Of a stretch of DNA of 20,092 bases, positions 1 through 6,712 are shown one piece after another. This DNA comes from RDXT01 sp033765305. GTDB lineage: Bacteria > Bacteroidota > Bacteroidia > J057. Numbering within the stretch: the first letter of the stretch is position 1; the number at the start of each line of letters is the position of its first letter. The notes beneath the pieces are model-generated. The model did no database searches. It was given only the letters and a program-made list of their open reading frames with translations, and had not been told where the DNA came from. A program made the position numbers and the translations under genes. Location of the stretch: assembly GCA_033765305.1 (NCBI GenBank), contig JANRID010000029.1, positions 1 to 20,092 of the forward strand. The letters are read 5' to 3'.

Positions 1-141
1 CGGGAGAGACGGCGCGCCGGGTGCGGGCCGCGCTGGAGCGGGAGCCGGAGCTGCGCCGGCAGGCGCTGGAGCTGGGGCGGATGTTCCCGCCAGGCACCCG
101 CATCAAGGCATTCGGGCGGATGTGCACGGCGGGCAGCTTCA
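1..141. repeat. Circularisation overlap, first copy
   Basis: Bases 1-141 are identical to bases 19952-20092, the last bases of the window. The repeat lies inside a protein-coding frame that stays open across it, which is what a circular molecule read past its origin gives. A length of exactly 141 fits the k-mer overlap left by common short-read assemblers on circular contigs. The real circle is therefore about 19,951 bp, and this is not a biological terminal repeat. Confidence 0.93.
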
Positions 142-272
142 GGGTGCACCGGGTGCCCGGCTTCCAGGTGGTGCTCACCCTCGATGCCGACCATGGCAGC
201 GGGCACACCGCCGGTGCCGTCACCTGGGAAGACATGATGCTATACAACAGGCCTCAGCTCTCGCTTTTCTAG
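1..272 (+). CDS. C-terminal part of 174-aa early-operon protein (starts at 19699)
   Basis: This is the end of the gene that starts with ATG at 19699 and crosses the assembly join. Joined, it is 525 nt (174 aa) and stops with TAG at 270-272. The part seen here has a helical, charged stretch, then a short compact domain with Cys, His and many Gly residues, and ends in a hydrophobic Leu-Phe tail. I do not recognise the family. It is the last gene of the rightward early operon; nothing coding follows for 180 bp. Any annotation of the linear sequence will report a false short 83-aa gene from an internal ATG at 21. Confidence 0.8.
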   Translation, partial: GETARRVRAALEREPELRRQALELGRMFPPGTRIKAFGRMCTAGSFRVHRVPGFQVVLTLDADHGSGHTAGAVTWEDMMLYNRPQLSLF

Positions 273-280
273 GCTGAGGC
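251..280 (+). terminator. Hairpin over the end of the early operon
   Basis: An 8-bp inverted repeat (gcctcagc at 251-258, gctgaggc at 273-280) encloses the stop codon at 270-272. No T-run follows directly, so it is not a classical intrinsic terminator. It may protect the 3' end or act with a termination factor. Confidence 0.35.
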
Positions 281-385
281 GGCCAAGACTTGTGTCCGGG
301 CGCGCCAATTCTCGGATCGTTCTTTCCCCCCCTCGCGGGGGCGCGCGCGGCAGACGAAGCAGGGAGGCGCCTACGCCTTCAGACC

Positions 386-420
386 GGCCGGGACGCCGCT
401 TGCGCGCCCGGCCCCTTTTC
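386..420 (+). terminator. Possible terminator in the 273-452 spacer
   Basis: A perfect 7-bp stem (ggccggg 386-392, cccggcc 407-413) with a 14-nt GC-rich loop is followed by a short CCTTTTC tail. The T-run is only four bases, so strength is doubtful. The rest of the 180-bp spacer contains a C-run, a ccggg-cgcgcca element at 296 that recurs at 14150, and a triple cctac repeat at 425-439 before the next gene. I see no clear promoter. Confidence 0.4.
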
Positions 421-452
421 CTCCCCTACCCTACCCTACAGCAATCTGGCAT

Positions 453-2000
453 ATGCAGCCGCATTCATCCGCTGTTCCGCCTGCGTCATTCTACAGCTGG
501 GAGATCCTGTACCGCGCGATGCTGCCGGAGCTTTCCCGGCGCATCGAGGAGCACAACGGGCTCCAGCAGGCAGCACGGGGCAACGACCCCCGCCTGCTGA
601 AGCGCAGCCAGATCAACACGGCCCACAACCTGGCCAAGGCATGGTGCCGCCAGGCCGCCGACGACGTGCGGGCCGGCCGTCCGGTATCTAACGCCTTCGA
701 GACCAACAACCCCGAATCCGTAGGCCGCCAGGGCTGCGCCACCACGGCCATCTCGCACCGGAAGAAGCTCTGCTGGGCGGGGCTGCTGCTGGGCGAGCGC
801 GGCGAGACGCCGGCGGCGAGCATGCCGGCGCAGCGGTGGCGAGGCACGCGCGCCAACTACGTGCTGCTGCTGGACCCTGCCCTGATCCCCCGGCAGGTGC
901 TGCCGGCCGGCATCCCGGTGCTTGCGATGGCCAGCGCAGAGGAGGCGTTCGGGAGCCTGTCCGGAGCGCCGGAGGGGGCCGATAAGGTCCAGAAACTGGA
1001 CCTTTCTATAGGTAAGAGGGAAAGCGGAGCAATTAAGCAATTAGCCGGAGCGGCCTCCGTCCCGGCGCCGGCTGCGGCCTGCTCCTCCGTCGCAGGTCTT
1101 GGCCGGGAAGACGGCGCCGGGACGGGGAAGCAGGAAGACCTGGCGGGGGCCGATGACGGCAAGCGCCGGGAAGCGCCGCCAGCCCCGGGCGCGGCAAAAG
1201 ACAGGGGCCGGGGGGCGGGCGCGGCGGATGCCTTCGCCGCCAGCCTGGTGGCGATGTACGTGGCCCTGCTCTCGCGGGGGCGCGCCTGGTGCGCAGGCGA
1301 GCTGGAGCGCGGCCATGCCGCCGCGCTCAGGCTCCTGGCCGCCTGGATGATGAAGCTGGAGCGGCCGGCGGAGCTGGACGTGCGGATCTGGGAAAAGATG
1401 GCCCTGATGGCCGCGCGGGACCATGCTGTCTCGGTGATCGACCACATGGCGGAGGCCATGCGGCGCAATCCGAGGCTCTACGTGCTGCCGCCCTCGATCT
1501 GGCTGGATCCAGCCAGCCCCAACGGGATCGCGGGCGCGGAGGCGCGCTACCTGGCGCGGTACCGATCCAGGGCCGGCGAGTTCGAGGATGCGGCGCAGCT
1601 GCGGCAGGCGGCGGATGCGGGCCGGGCCCGGCAGGACGCCCAGGCGGCGGAGGCGGAGGGCGGCGCCGGCCGGCTGGCCTGGCAGCTCAAGCAGGGCCTC
1701 ATGGCCATCCACCCGGACGACATGCGCCTGCGGGGCGCGGATCTGGCCAAATGGGCCTGGCACCTGCGCCAGCTCCACACCCGGGACCGCTACGCGCCGG
1801 AGGTGATCTCGAAGGCTGTGGCCTGGCTCACCCAGGCAGACGGGCGCCAGGCGGAGTTCTGGCGCACCCAGGCAGGCGGCTTCGGCATCCGCTCCGCAGC
1901 GGGCCTGCGGCGGGCCATGCCGCAGATATTCGACCAGATGAACCAAAAACCGGCATCCCGCAATGAAAAAGCCCAGAAAAGCCGCCGCGTCCGGCAGTAG
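453..2000 (+). CDS. Probable replication initiator, winged-helix plus C-terminal loader-like domain
   Basis: This 515-aa protein probably binds the origin and starts replication. Residues about 88-145 read as a winged helix: a recognition-helix segment with SHRKKL, a wing containing RGTRANYVLLL, then DPALI. Bacteroidota replication and plasmid proteins commonly have this pattern (short helix, AG turn, basic wing, Y-x-L-x-L-x-P). Residues about 180-270 are an Ala/Gly-rich linker. Near residues 445-490 a Trp/Phe-containing segment (AVAWLTQADGR, then EFW, then LRRAM) resembles the C-terminal part of phage O-type initiators that recruit the helicase. No HUH nickase motif and no Walker motif are visible, so it is neither a rolling-circle nickase nor an ATPase. 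The start at 453 has no Shine-Dalgarno site but gives the full N-terminal helices. It overlaps the next gene by 38 bp. Confidence 0.6.
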   Translation: MQPHSSAVPPASFYSWEILYRAMLPELSRRIEEHNGLQQAARGNDPRLLKRSQINTAHNLAKAWCRQAADDVRAGRPVSNAFETNNPESVGRQGCATTAISHRKKLCWAGLLLGERGETPAASMPAQRWRGTRANYVLLLDPALIPRQVLPAGIPVLAMASAEEAFGSLSGAPEGADKVQKLDLSIGKRESGAIKQLAGAASVPAPAAACSSVAGLGREDGAGTGKQEDLAGADDGKRREAPPAPGAAKDRGRGAGAADAFAASLVAMYVALLSRGRAWCAGELERGHAAALRLLAAWMMKLERPAELDVRIWEKMALMAARDHAVSVIDHMAEAMRRNPRLYVLPPSIWLDPASPNGIAGAEARYLARYRSRAGEFEDAAQLRQAADAGRARQDAQAAEAEGGAGRLAWQLKQGLMAIHPDDMRLRGADLAKWAWHLRQLHTRDRYAPEVISKAVAWLTQADGRQAEFWRTQAGGFGIRSAAGLRRAMPQIFDQMNQKPASRNEKAQKSRRVRQ

Positions 2001-2328
2001 CCTCAAGGCGTGGCTCAAGTATGCCCCGCAGCACGCCACGACCCTGGACGGGGCCGTGACGCTGCACAAGCCCTACCGCAGCGAGCCGCAGCGCCAGGGC
2101 GAGCTCAACCGGCTGCTGCGGCACATCGCCCAGCGCATTTCGGAGGGCAGGATCTGGCAGGCTCGCATTTACGAGCAGCCCGGCAACCGGCTCCTGCTCC
2201 AGTGGAGCAACCTGGCCGGCTGCACGGCCGGCGCGCATTACCTGGGATCGGTGCAGCAGATGATCCGGGCCGAGGACGAGCGGGAGCAGACCTTCGACGC
2301 GCTCCGCGAACCCGCAGGCAAGCCATGA
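1963..2328 (+). CDS. Small basic protein coupled to the initiator gene
   Basis: This 121-aa protein of unknown function starts 38 bp before the initiator gene ends and shares an ATGA stop/start with the next gene, so the three are translationally coupled. The N-terminus is lysine-rich (MKKPRKAAA). The rest is predicted as a mixed helix/strand domain with the segment IYEQPGNRLLLQWSNLAG, which looks like paired beta strands. A DNA-binding or replication-accessory role would fit the position, but nothing in the sequence proves it. Confidence 0.65.
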   Translation: MKKPRKAAASGSSLKAWLKYAPQHATTLDGAVTLHKPYRSEPQRQGELNRLLRHIAQRISEGRIWQARIYEQPGNRLLLQWSNLAGCTAGAHYLGSVQQMIRAEDEREQTFDALREPAGKP

Positions 2329-2669
2329 ACAGCGCGCCCCCTCCCCTGCCCCTGCTGCCGGCGCAGCGCACGCTCCGGCTCGGCAGCTACCAGATCGGGC
2401 TCTGCGAATGGGCGTGCCGCACGCCGGAGCTATGGCCGGTTCGTCCGGAGGACATGGATTTCCACTGCTCGATGGCCTACATGATGGGCCTCAGATTCAG
2501 ACGGGCCTGGAAGGGCAGCCAGGCCGCAGCACGGATGCGGGTATGGCCGCACGAGGCGCGGTGCGTAAGCCTGTACCTGCAGGCAGTTCCCGGGCCGGAA
2601 GATCCCTGGCAGGCCCAGCAGCTCCGCGATCTGCGGGAGCAGCTCCGCCAGGCCTCCGGCGCCACCTGA
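2325..2669 (+). CDS. Small hypothetical protein, end of replication operon
   Basis: This 114-aa protein starts at the ATGA shared with the preceding stop codon, which decides the start; the same frame is open further upstream but only as a shadow of the preceding gene. It is rich in Trp, Arg and Cys, with a proline-rich N-terminus and a Gln/Leu/Arg-rich helix at the C-terminus. I do not recognise the family. It is the last gene before a change in composition and a hairpin at 2677-2695. Confidence 0.6.
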   Translation: MNSAPPPLPLLPAQRTLRLGSYQIGLCEWACRTPELWPVRPEDMDFHCSMAYMMGLRFRRAWKGSQAAARMRVWPHEARCVSLYLQAVPGPEDPWQAQQLRDLREQLRQASGAT

Positions 2670-2670
2670 C

Positions 2671-2695
2671 AAAAAAAGCCGGCGCTGGGCCGGCT
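2671..2695 (-). terminator. Intrinsic terminator facing leftward
   Basis: A perfect 7-bp GC-rich stem (agccggc 2677-2683, gccggct 2689-2695) with a 5-nt loop is flanked on its left by seven A residues. Read on the minus strand this is a hairpin followed by seven T residues, a textbook intrinsic terminator. On the plus strand there is no T-run, so it should stop leftward rather than rightward transcription. No leftward gene lies nearby. Confidence 0.7.
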
Positions 2696-2729
2696 CTGGA
2701 GTCTAGATGAATTACTAAACGTAAGTGGC

Positions 2730-3782
2730 ATGCAACTTAATGAAAAAAATTCAAAGGTCCGCGTGCGCGTGGACCGGGACAAGCTGGCGGCGGACATGCG
2801 CGCCAGGATGATCGGCGGCTTCCGCAAGGACTACAGCCAGGTCAAGGACTGGTACAGCAGGTTCATCGGCGTGTACTGGCTGGCCAGGGCAGTCGCCTGG
2901 GTGTGCCTCGCCTGGAGCACCATCGCCTCGTACAAGTTCTTCGAGGGCAACATCAGCTGGTTCGAGGAGCCGGCAGGCAACCAGATCATGGCCGCCATGC
3001 TCACTGGGGCCCAGTCCTTCGTGATCGGCTTCCTGACAAAGCGCGTGCTGCGGGATCTGTTCACGGGCATGTGGGACTTCATTACCTCGGTGCTGGGCGT
3101 GCTGGTGGCGGCGCTCATCGTATGGAACGCGGCCACGGACTGGATCGGCGTGCCTGAGCTGGCCAGGGGCCTCACCCCTGCCCCGGCGGATACCCGCACC
3201 GGCATGACCGACGCGGCCTATACCCGCCAGCTCGACGAGGCCAAGGCGGCGCTCGGGGAAGCCAAGCAGCGCAAGGCCTACATCGCAGGCCCCTGCAAAG
3301 CCGAGGACTGCTACGTGGACGGCGGCAAGGCCTACTGGCAGGGCAAGCTGACGGAGTACGGCAAGAAGGCGATCCGGGCGGCAGATGCCGAGATCCGGGA
3401 GCGTGAGGCTGCGGTGGCGCGCGTCACCCAGGCATGGCAGCAGAGCCGGGACAAGGACCAGGCGCAGCATGCCAGGGACCTGGACGAGTACGAGACCAAG
3501 GTCCGGCGCAAGACGCAGGGCCTCCAGGGGCTCACGGCAGCGCTGCTGGTGTTCTACATCCTGGCGGAGCTCTTCCAGGTGTACTTCGGCGCGCGGGCCG
3601 CGCTGGACGCAGACGACCCGCCGCCGGCAGCCTATGAGCTCCACGATGTTCCGAAACGCGGCGCGTACGGGCATCCGGAGGGCGGCGACCGCATCGAGCA
3701 GCATCTCCGGGGCGTATCCGAGCGCCTGCGCGAAAACGGCTACACCGTCCCCGGCACGGGGGGAGGACGGGGCCTGTCCTAG
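2730..3782 (+). CDS. Four-helix membrane protein with large coiled-coil loop
   Basis: This 350-aa protein probably sits in the cell or virion membrane. Hydrophobic helices lie at about residues 49-68, 85-103, 116-134 and 266-286. Between helices 3 and 4 is a 125-residue polar domain: a short segment with two Cys (about 189 and 194), then a long Ala/Glu/Lys/Arg coiled coil. The N-terminal 48 residues are basic and the C-terminal tail after residue 290 is Gly/Pro/charged. The start lies in an AT-rich patch (2700-2760) unlike its surroundings. It could be a virion membrane protein, a scaffold, or a DNA-delivery protein; I cannot choose. It is followed by a palindrome and a zinc-finger gene before a strong terminator. 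Confidence 0.75.
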   Translation: MQLNEKNSKVRVRVDRDKLAADMRARMIGGFRKDYSQVKDWYSRFIGVYWLARAVAWVCLAWSTIASYKFFEGNISWFEEPAGNQIMAAMLTGAQSFVIGFLTKRVLRDLFTGMWDFITSVLGVLVAALIVWNAATDWIGVPELARGLTPAPADTRTGMTDAAYTRQLDEAKAALGEAKQRKAYIAGPCKAEDCYVDGGKAYWQGKLTEYGKKAIRAADAEIREREAAVARVTQAWQQSRDKDQAQHARDLDEYETKVRRKTQGLQGLTAALLVFYILAELFQVYFGARAALDADDPPPAAYELHDVPKRGAYGHPEGGDRIEQHLRGVSERLRENGYTVPGTGGGRGLS

Positions 3783-3811
3783 ACCCCCAGGACCAGGCCC
3801 CGGAAGGCCCT

Positions 3812-3843
3812 ACGCGCCGCGTTACGGGCGTAACGCGGCGCGT
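3812..3843. repeat. 32-bp perfect palindrome, 15-bp arms
   Basis: Bases 3812-3826 and 3829-3843 are exact reverse complements separated by two G residues. It lies between the membrane-protein gene and the zinc-finger gene, and its right edge overlaps the proposed GTG start at 3842. It has no T-run, so it is not a normal terminator. It may be an operator, a recombination or resolution site, or an RNA hairpin that hides the start codon. Confidence 0.85.
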
Positions 3844-3988
3844 GCAGGGGGAGGGGTTCCCGTACACGTGCACCCACTGCGGCACGGAGTATATTGCCCG
3901 GCGGCCGCTCATCGAGGGCCAGCGCCCGTTCTGCTCCAGCGCCCACCGCATGGCGTGGCACCGGGAGCACCGCAGGGTACCGGCCTGA
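3842..3988 (+). CDS. Small zinc-ribbon protein
   Basis: This short 48-aa frame is easy to miss because it lacks an ATG. From a GTG at 3842 it reads MQGEGFPYTCTHCGTEY, then a basic linker, then FCSSAHRMAWHRE, ending in TGA at 3986-3988. The pairs C-x2-C and C-x3-H spaced by about 22 residues, with the FCSSxHRxxxHR ending, match the small treble-clef/zinc-ribbon proteins common in phages and mobile elements, where Cys-Cys-Cys-His (or Cys) holds one zinc ion. A nucleic-acid-binding regulator is likely. The palindrome touching its start suggests it might control itself. The exact start is uncertain. Confidence 0.65.
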   Translation: MQGEGFPYTCTHCGTEYIARRPLIEGQRPFCSSAHRMAWHREHRRVPA

Positions 3989-4005
3989 ACGCGCCGCGTG
4001 CGCAG

Positions 4006-4031
4006 CCCCCGCCTCCAGGCGGGGGATTTTT
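4006..4031 (+). terminator. Strong intrinsic terminator
   Basis: A perfect 8-bp stem (cccccgcc 4006-4013, ggcggggg 4018-4025) with a tcca loop is followed by A and five T residues. It ends the transcript carrying the membrane-protein and zinc-finger genes and separates it from the repeat region. Confidence 0.88.
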
Positions 4032-4049
4032 CATATATTGGAGCATCCA

Positions 4050-4093
4050 TCCGGACCGGGAGCGGACCGGATGCGGACTGGAAGCGGACCGGG
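4050..4093. repeat. Four tandem 11-bp GC-rich repeats (iteron-like)
   Basis: Units are 4050-4060, 4061-4071, 4072-4082 and 4083-4093, consensus agcggaccgga with one or two changes per copy. An 11-bp period places every copy on the same face of the helix, as for iterons or cooperative operator sites. Confidence 0.8.
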
Positions 4094-4142
4094 CGCGGGT
4101 CCTGGCTGCCTGGCCGGCAGGGTATTGCGGGGTGATTTCAGC

Positions 4143-4186
4143 CCGTTATCCGGCCGTTTTCAAACCGTTTTCAAACCGTTTTTCCG
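4143..4186. repeat. Four tandem 11-bp AT-rich repeats abutting a start codon
   Basis: Units are 4143-4153, 4154-4164, 4165-4175 and 4176-4186, consensus ccgttttcaaa; the middle two are identical. The array ends at the base before the ATG at 4187, so protein bound here, or melting here, would directly affect the 62-aa gene. It may be the AT-rich part of an origin or an autoregulatory operator. Confidence 0.85.
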
Positions 4187-4375
4187 ATGAAGCTGTACTA
4201 TCCGAAGGACCTGCTGGATGTGCCGGGGCTTCAGGTGCGGAGCATCCGCAGCGCCAGCCGGCTGCACAAGCGGATCCGGGAGCATTTCGGGCGGGCGCCC
4301 CGCAGGCCGCTGACGCGGGCGGAGCTGGCCGAGTGGCTGGGAGTAGGGGAGGAGTCGCTGCGGAATGCGCCATAA
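4187..4375 (+). CDS. Small helix-turn-helix protein between repeat arrays
   Basis: This is a 62-aa protein. Residues about 41-60 (LTRAELAEWLGVGEESLRNA) form a plausible helix-turn-helix: helix, GVGEE turn, helix. The N-terminal half (MKLYYPKDLLDVPGLQVRS) looks like a short MerR/excisionase-style start. Small regulators of this type occur in Bacteroidota mobile elements. The four 11-bp repeats abut its ATG, and its stop codon falls inside the next repeat array, so it may bind the repeats, either repressing itself or acting as an origin-binding or late-gene regulator. No membrane or enzyme motif is seen. Confidence 0.65.
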   Translation: MKLYYPKDLLDVPGLQVRSIRSASRLHKRIREHFGRAPRRPLTRAELAEWLGVGEESLRNAP

Positions 4376-4425
4376 TGCGCCATTTCAGGCCGCTTTGCGC
4401 CACTTTCGGCCACTTTGCGCCACGG
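4366..4425. repeat. Six 10-bp phased repeats
   Basis: Six consecutive 10-bp units start at 4366, 4376, 4386, 4396, 4406 and 4416. Four contain tgcgcca exactly (4366, 4376, 4396, 4416) and the other two carry aggccgc or cggccac. The array begins over the stop of the 62-aa gene and ends 29 bp before the LEA-like gene, so it occupies the promoter/leader of the virion operon. Confidence 0.8.
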
Positions 4426-4454
4426 GGTTCCTGGCAGCCGCGTAGGTTGCGGAT

Positions 4455-4958
4455 ATGGGCAAAAAAGCCAGGAAGCGCGCTGTAAGGAACGGAGCGGTTG
4501 CCGCTGTGGTGCTGGCTGCCGGCGCTGCCGGGTTTGTGGCGCTGCGCAGGGGCAGCGGCCTGGAGCAGATCTACTACGAGCCGCAGGGCATGCGCTTCAG
4601 GCGCGGCGGCGTGCGGCTCACGCATGTGGACGCGGTCATGAAGATGGCCGTCAGCAACCCTTCAGACGTGGAGCTGCGCGTGCAGAACTGGTACACGCAG
4701 TATTTCTTCAGCGGCATCAAGCTGGGCGAGTCCAGGTGGGAAAACCAGCAGATTGCCGGCAGGCGCCAGACGGCTGTATTTGAGGTTCCGGTGCGGCTCT
4801 CGACTGCGGGCCTGCTCCAGGCGGGCTTCGATGTTGTCAAGAAGTGGCTCCAGGGCCAGCCCTTCCGGATCGACGGCGTGCTCATGACCGGCAAAGCCAC
4901 GGTCAACGGGCTGGATCTGGACATCGACTACTACATAACCATCCAGGGCGATGAGTAG
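4455..4958 (+). CDS. Membrane-anchored LEA14-like protein
   Basis: This 167-aa protein has a lysine-rich start (MGKKARKRAVRN), one hydrophobic helix at about residues 12-29, and a C-terminal beta-rich domain at about 45-165. That domain has the hallmark of LEA type 2 (LEA14/WHy) domains: AVSNPSDVELRVQNW, then a G-x-x-x-G-E-S-R turn, then alternating hydrophobic strands. LEA14-like proteins with an N-terminal membrane anchor occur in Bacteroidota phage-like clusters; I recall this from general knowledge and could not check it. It overlaps the transglutaminase-like gene by 8 bp, so the two are co-translated and probably work together, most simply as membrane-associated virion proteins. Confidence 0.72.
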   Translation: MGKKARKRAVRNGAVAAVVLAAGAAGFVALRRGSGLEQIYYEPQGMRFRRGGVRLTHVDAVMKMAVSNPSDVELRVQNWYTQYFFSGIKLGESRWENQQIAGRRQTAVFEVPVRLSTAGLLQAGFDVVKKWLQGQPFRIDGVLMTGKATVNGLDLDIDYYITIQGDE

Positions 4959-6432
4959 CATGACCCTGGGCATAGCGCGCACGCTGGTGCCGCCTGCGGA
5001 CGGCCGCAGCCGGACCATGGCCGCAGCCGGGCGCACCGGCGACATCCTGCGCGATGTGCTGGCTGCCTGCCGGGAGTATCCCGCCCAGGCGGAGCAGCTG
5101 GCAGCCCGGCTCCAGGGCGGCACGGACCGGGAGACCCTGCGGAACATCTGGGGGTTTATCCGCGGCAATATCCGCTACCTGGCCGACGGCTACGTCTTCC
5201 AGGACATCAAGTCGCCGGCGCGGACGCTGGCCGACGGCGTGGCCGACTGCAAGGGCTATACCATTCTGACCAGCTGCATTCTGCAGCAGCTCGGCATCGG
5301 GCATGTCATCCGGTTTGTGTCCTACGATGCGGAGGACCCGGAGGTCACGCATGTGTACGTGGTGGCAGGCGGCATCCCGGCGGATGCGTGCTGGCACCAG
5401 TTCGGGGCCGAGAAGCGCTATTCATACAAAGAAGACTATCCTATGGCAACTGTACGCAGGCTCACAGGCATCGGCTCCGCAGGGGGCTTCCTGGAGGGCG
5501 ATATCGAGATTGCGCTGGCCCAGGAGCGGGCCGTACTGGAGGCGCAGCTGGGGATCGGCGCCGGCGCTGCGGCGCCCGGCACCGTCTCGGCTGCATTCAC
5601 GCCGGCAGCGGCGGTGCTCAGGGAGATCCGGGAGCGGGCGCAGCGCAAAAACGCCGCAGGCGTGCTGGCCGCATCCCGCGCAGACAGCCCGCAGAAGGTG
5701 ATGCTGGCCAAGCAGCTCATCAACCAGGATCTCCAGGAGGCGGCGCCCTATTTCATCTACCTGTTCCTCTCCAGCCCGGAGGAGATCCGCAGGCTGCCCC
5801 CCAAGGCGGCGCTCCAGCGCAGCGAGGCGGTGCAGATGGCCCGGTTCATCACGCTTTCCACGGGGCTTTCGGACACGGTGCTCATGGGCATCATCCGGAA
5901 CTCCATCATGAAGCAGGCCGGGCGCAGTCCGGAGGCCATCCTGGCCGAGGGCCTGGGCATCCGGGGCGTCGGGTTCCTGCCCGCGCTGGCGGCATTTGCG
6001 CCGATGGCCGGCAAGGCCGCGCAGGTGCTGGTGCGCAAGGTGATCCCGGCAGTGGCCAGCACCTTCGGCACGAAGGACGGCAAGCCGCCGGCATCGGCCA
6101 CCCCGCCGCAGCCGGCTGATCTGCGCCAGGCTCCGGAGGAGGTCAAGACCGGTTTTTTTGCCAAGGCAGCCAACCTCATCAGCAACGCCAGGGACAAGGT
6201 GCAGGACTTCCGCGCAGGCAATGCCGCATCCGCCGCAGCGGCGGCAGCCGCATCCGCAGGCGCGGGGGCCGGAGCAGGAGCCGGAGCGGGCATGAACAAC
6301 CCGCCCCCGGCTGCCTCCGGAAAAGGCATGCCAGGCTGGCTGCTGCCGGTCGGCATCGGCATGCTGGCGCTCGGAGGCCTGGCTTTCGCCGGCGGACGGG
6401 CATCCGGCAAGCGGGCCAAAAAAGCATCCTGA
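4951..6432 (+). CDS. Transglutaminase-like (papain-fold) virion-associated protein with C-terminal membrane helix
   Basis: This is a 493-aa protein. Residues about 60-160 form a transglutaminase-like domain: GVADCKGYTI supplies the catalytic Cys at 100, EVTHVYVVAGG the His at 134, and IPADACWHQ the Asp at 145. This is the Cys-His-Asp order of the family, whose members act as cysteine proteases or amide cross-linkers. The middle is helical. Residues about 415-450 are an Ala/Gly run, and about 463-485 form a hydrophobic helix followed by basic residues, a tail anchor. In this context it may process or cross-link virion proteins, or attack peptidoglycan peptides during entry. The ATG at 4951 is used; 4960 is an alternative. 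The product is inferred from motifs, not from a known homologue. Confidence 0.75.
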   Translation: MSSMTLGIARTLVPPADGRSRTMAAAGRTGDILRDVLAACREYPAQAEQLAARLQGGTDRETLRNIWGFIRGNIRYLADGYVFQDIKSPARTLADGVADCKGYTILTSCILQQLGIGHVIRFVSYDAEDPEVTHVYVVAGGIPADACWHQFGAEKRYSYKEDYPMATVRRLTGIGSAGGFLEGDIEIALAQERAVLEAQLGIGAGAAAPGTVSAAFTPAAAVLREIRERAQRKNAAGVLAASRADSPQKVMLAKQLINQDLQEAAPYFIYLFLSSPEEIRRLPPKAALQRSEAVQMARFITLSTGLSDTVLMGIIRNSIMKQAGRSPEAILAEGLGIRGVGFLPALAAFAPMAGKAAQVLVRKVIPAVASTFGTKDGKPPASATPPQPADLRQAPEEVKTGFFAKAANLISNARDKVQDFRAGNAASAAAAAAASAGAGAGAGAGAGMNNPPPAASGKGMPGWLLPVGIGMLALGGLAFAGGRASGKRAKKAS

Positions 6433-6450
6433 TCCCCCCAGGCATCAGAG

Positions 6451-6470
6451 TTTCACCCTTTTTCACCCTT
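6451..6470. repeat. Two exact 10-bp tandem repeats before a start codon
   Basis: The unit tttcaccctt occurs twice in a row, ending 12 bp before the ATG at 6483. It lies in the short gap between two virion genes. Confidence 0.75.
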
Positions 6471-6482
6471 AATCCGCACAGT

Positions 6483-6650
6483 ATGGCACGGGTCAAGATG
6501 CCGAAGCCGCCGAAAAAGCCCAAGCAAGGCGCATCGCTCGAAGTATGGAAGCGCTACGACGAACGTGTGAAGGAGCACGAGAAGCGCAAGAAGGAGATCG
6601 AGTCGCGGGAAAAAGCCCGGCAGGCGATTATCAAGAAGCACCGGAGCTGA
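6483..6650 (+). CDS. Small lysine-rich virion-operon protein
   Basis: This 55-aa gene starts with ATG at 6483 and ends with TGA at 6648-6650. It begins MARVKMPKPPKKPKQG, continues ASLEVWKRYDERVKEHEKRK and ends in a charged helix. The Pro/Lys-rich head followed by a single amphipathic helix fits a DNA-binding or internal capsid peptide. Position between two structural genes and the strong codon bias (few rare codons) argue it is real. Confidence 0.7.
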   Translation: MARVKMPKPPKKPKQGASLEVWKRYDERVKEHEKRKKEIESREKARQAIIKKHRS

Positions 6651-6686
6651 TCCGGCTTCCCGGCAGCAGCCGGCCAATCCACCTTT

Positions 6687-6711
6687 ATCAGCCTACTATC
6701 AGCTAATCAGC
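6687..6711. repeat. Triple atcagc repeat directly before a start codon
   Basis: atcagc occurs at 6687-6692, 6698-6703 and 6706-6711, with spacings of 11 and 8 bp; the ATG follows at 6713. No Shine-Dalgarno site is present there. Confidence 0.65.
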
Positions 6712-6712
6712 T

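Noticed and set aside
453..2000. Rolling-circle (HUH) replication protein
   Set aside because: I see no His-hydrophobic-His motif with downstream Tyr. A winged helix and a loader-like C-terminus fit better.
1041..2069. 342-aa minus-strand ORF opposite the initiator gene, and the similar ORFs at 2751-3704, 6707-7987 and 17150-18274
   Set aside because: Long antisense frames are expected at this GC content. Each is covered by a supported rightward gene and lacks recognisable motifs.
4050..4425. CRISPR array
   Set aside because: The repeat units are 10-11 bp, contiguous and without spacers, and no cas gene is present.
3385..4485. 366-aa plus-strand ORF crossing the palindrome, terminator and repeat arrays
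   Set aside because: It overlaps the membrane-protein gene in another frame and passes through a strong terminator and repeats; the zinc-ribbon frame fits better.
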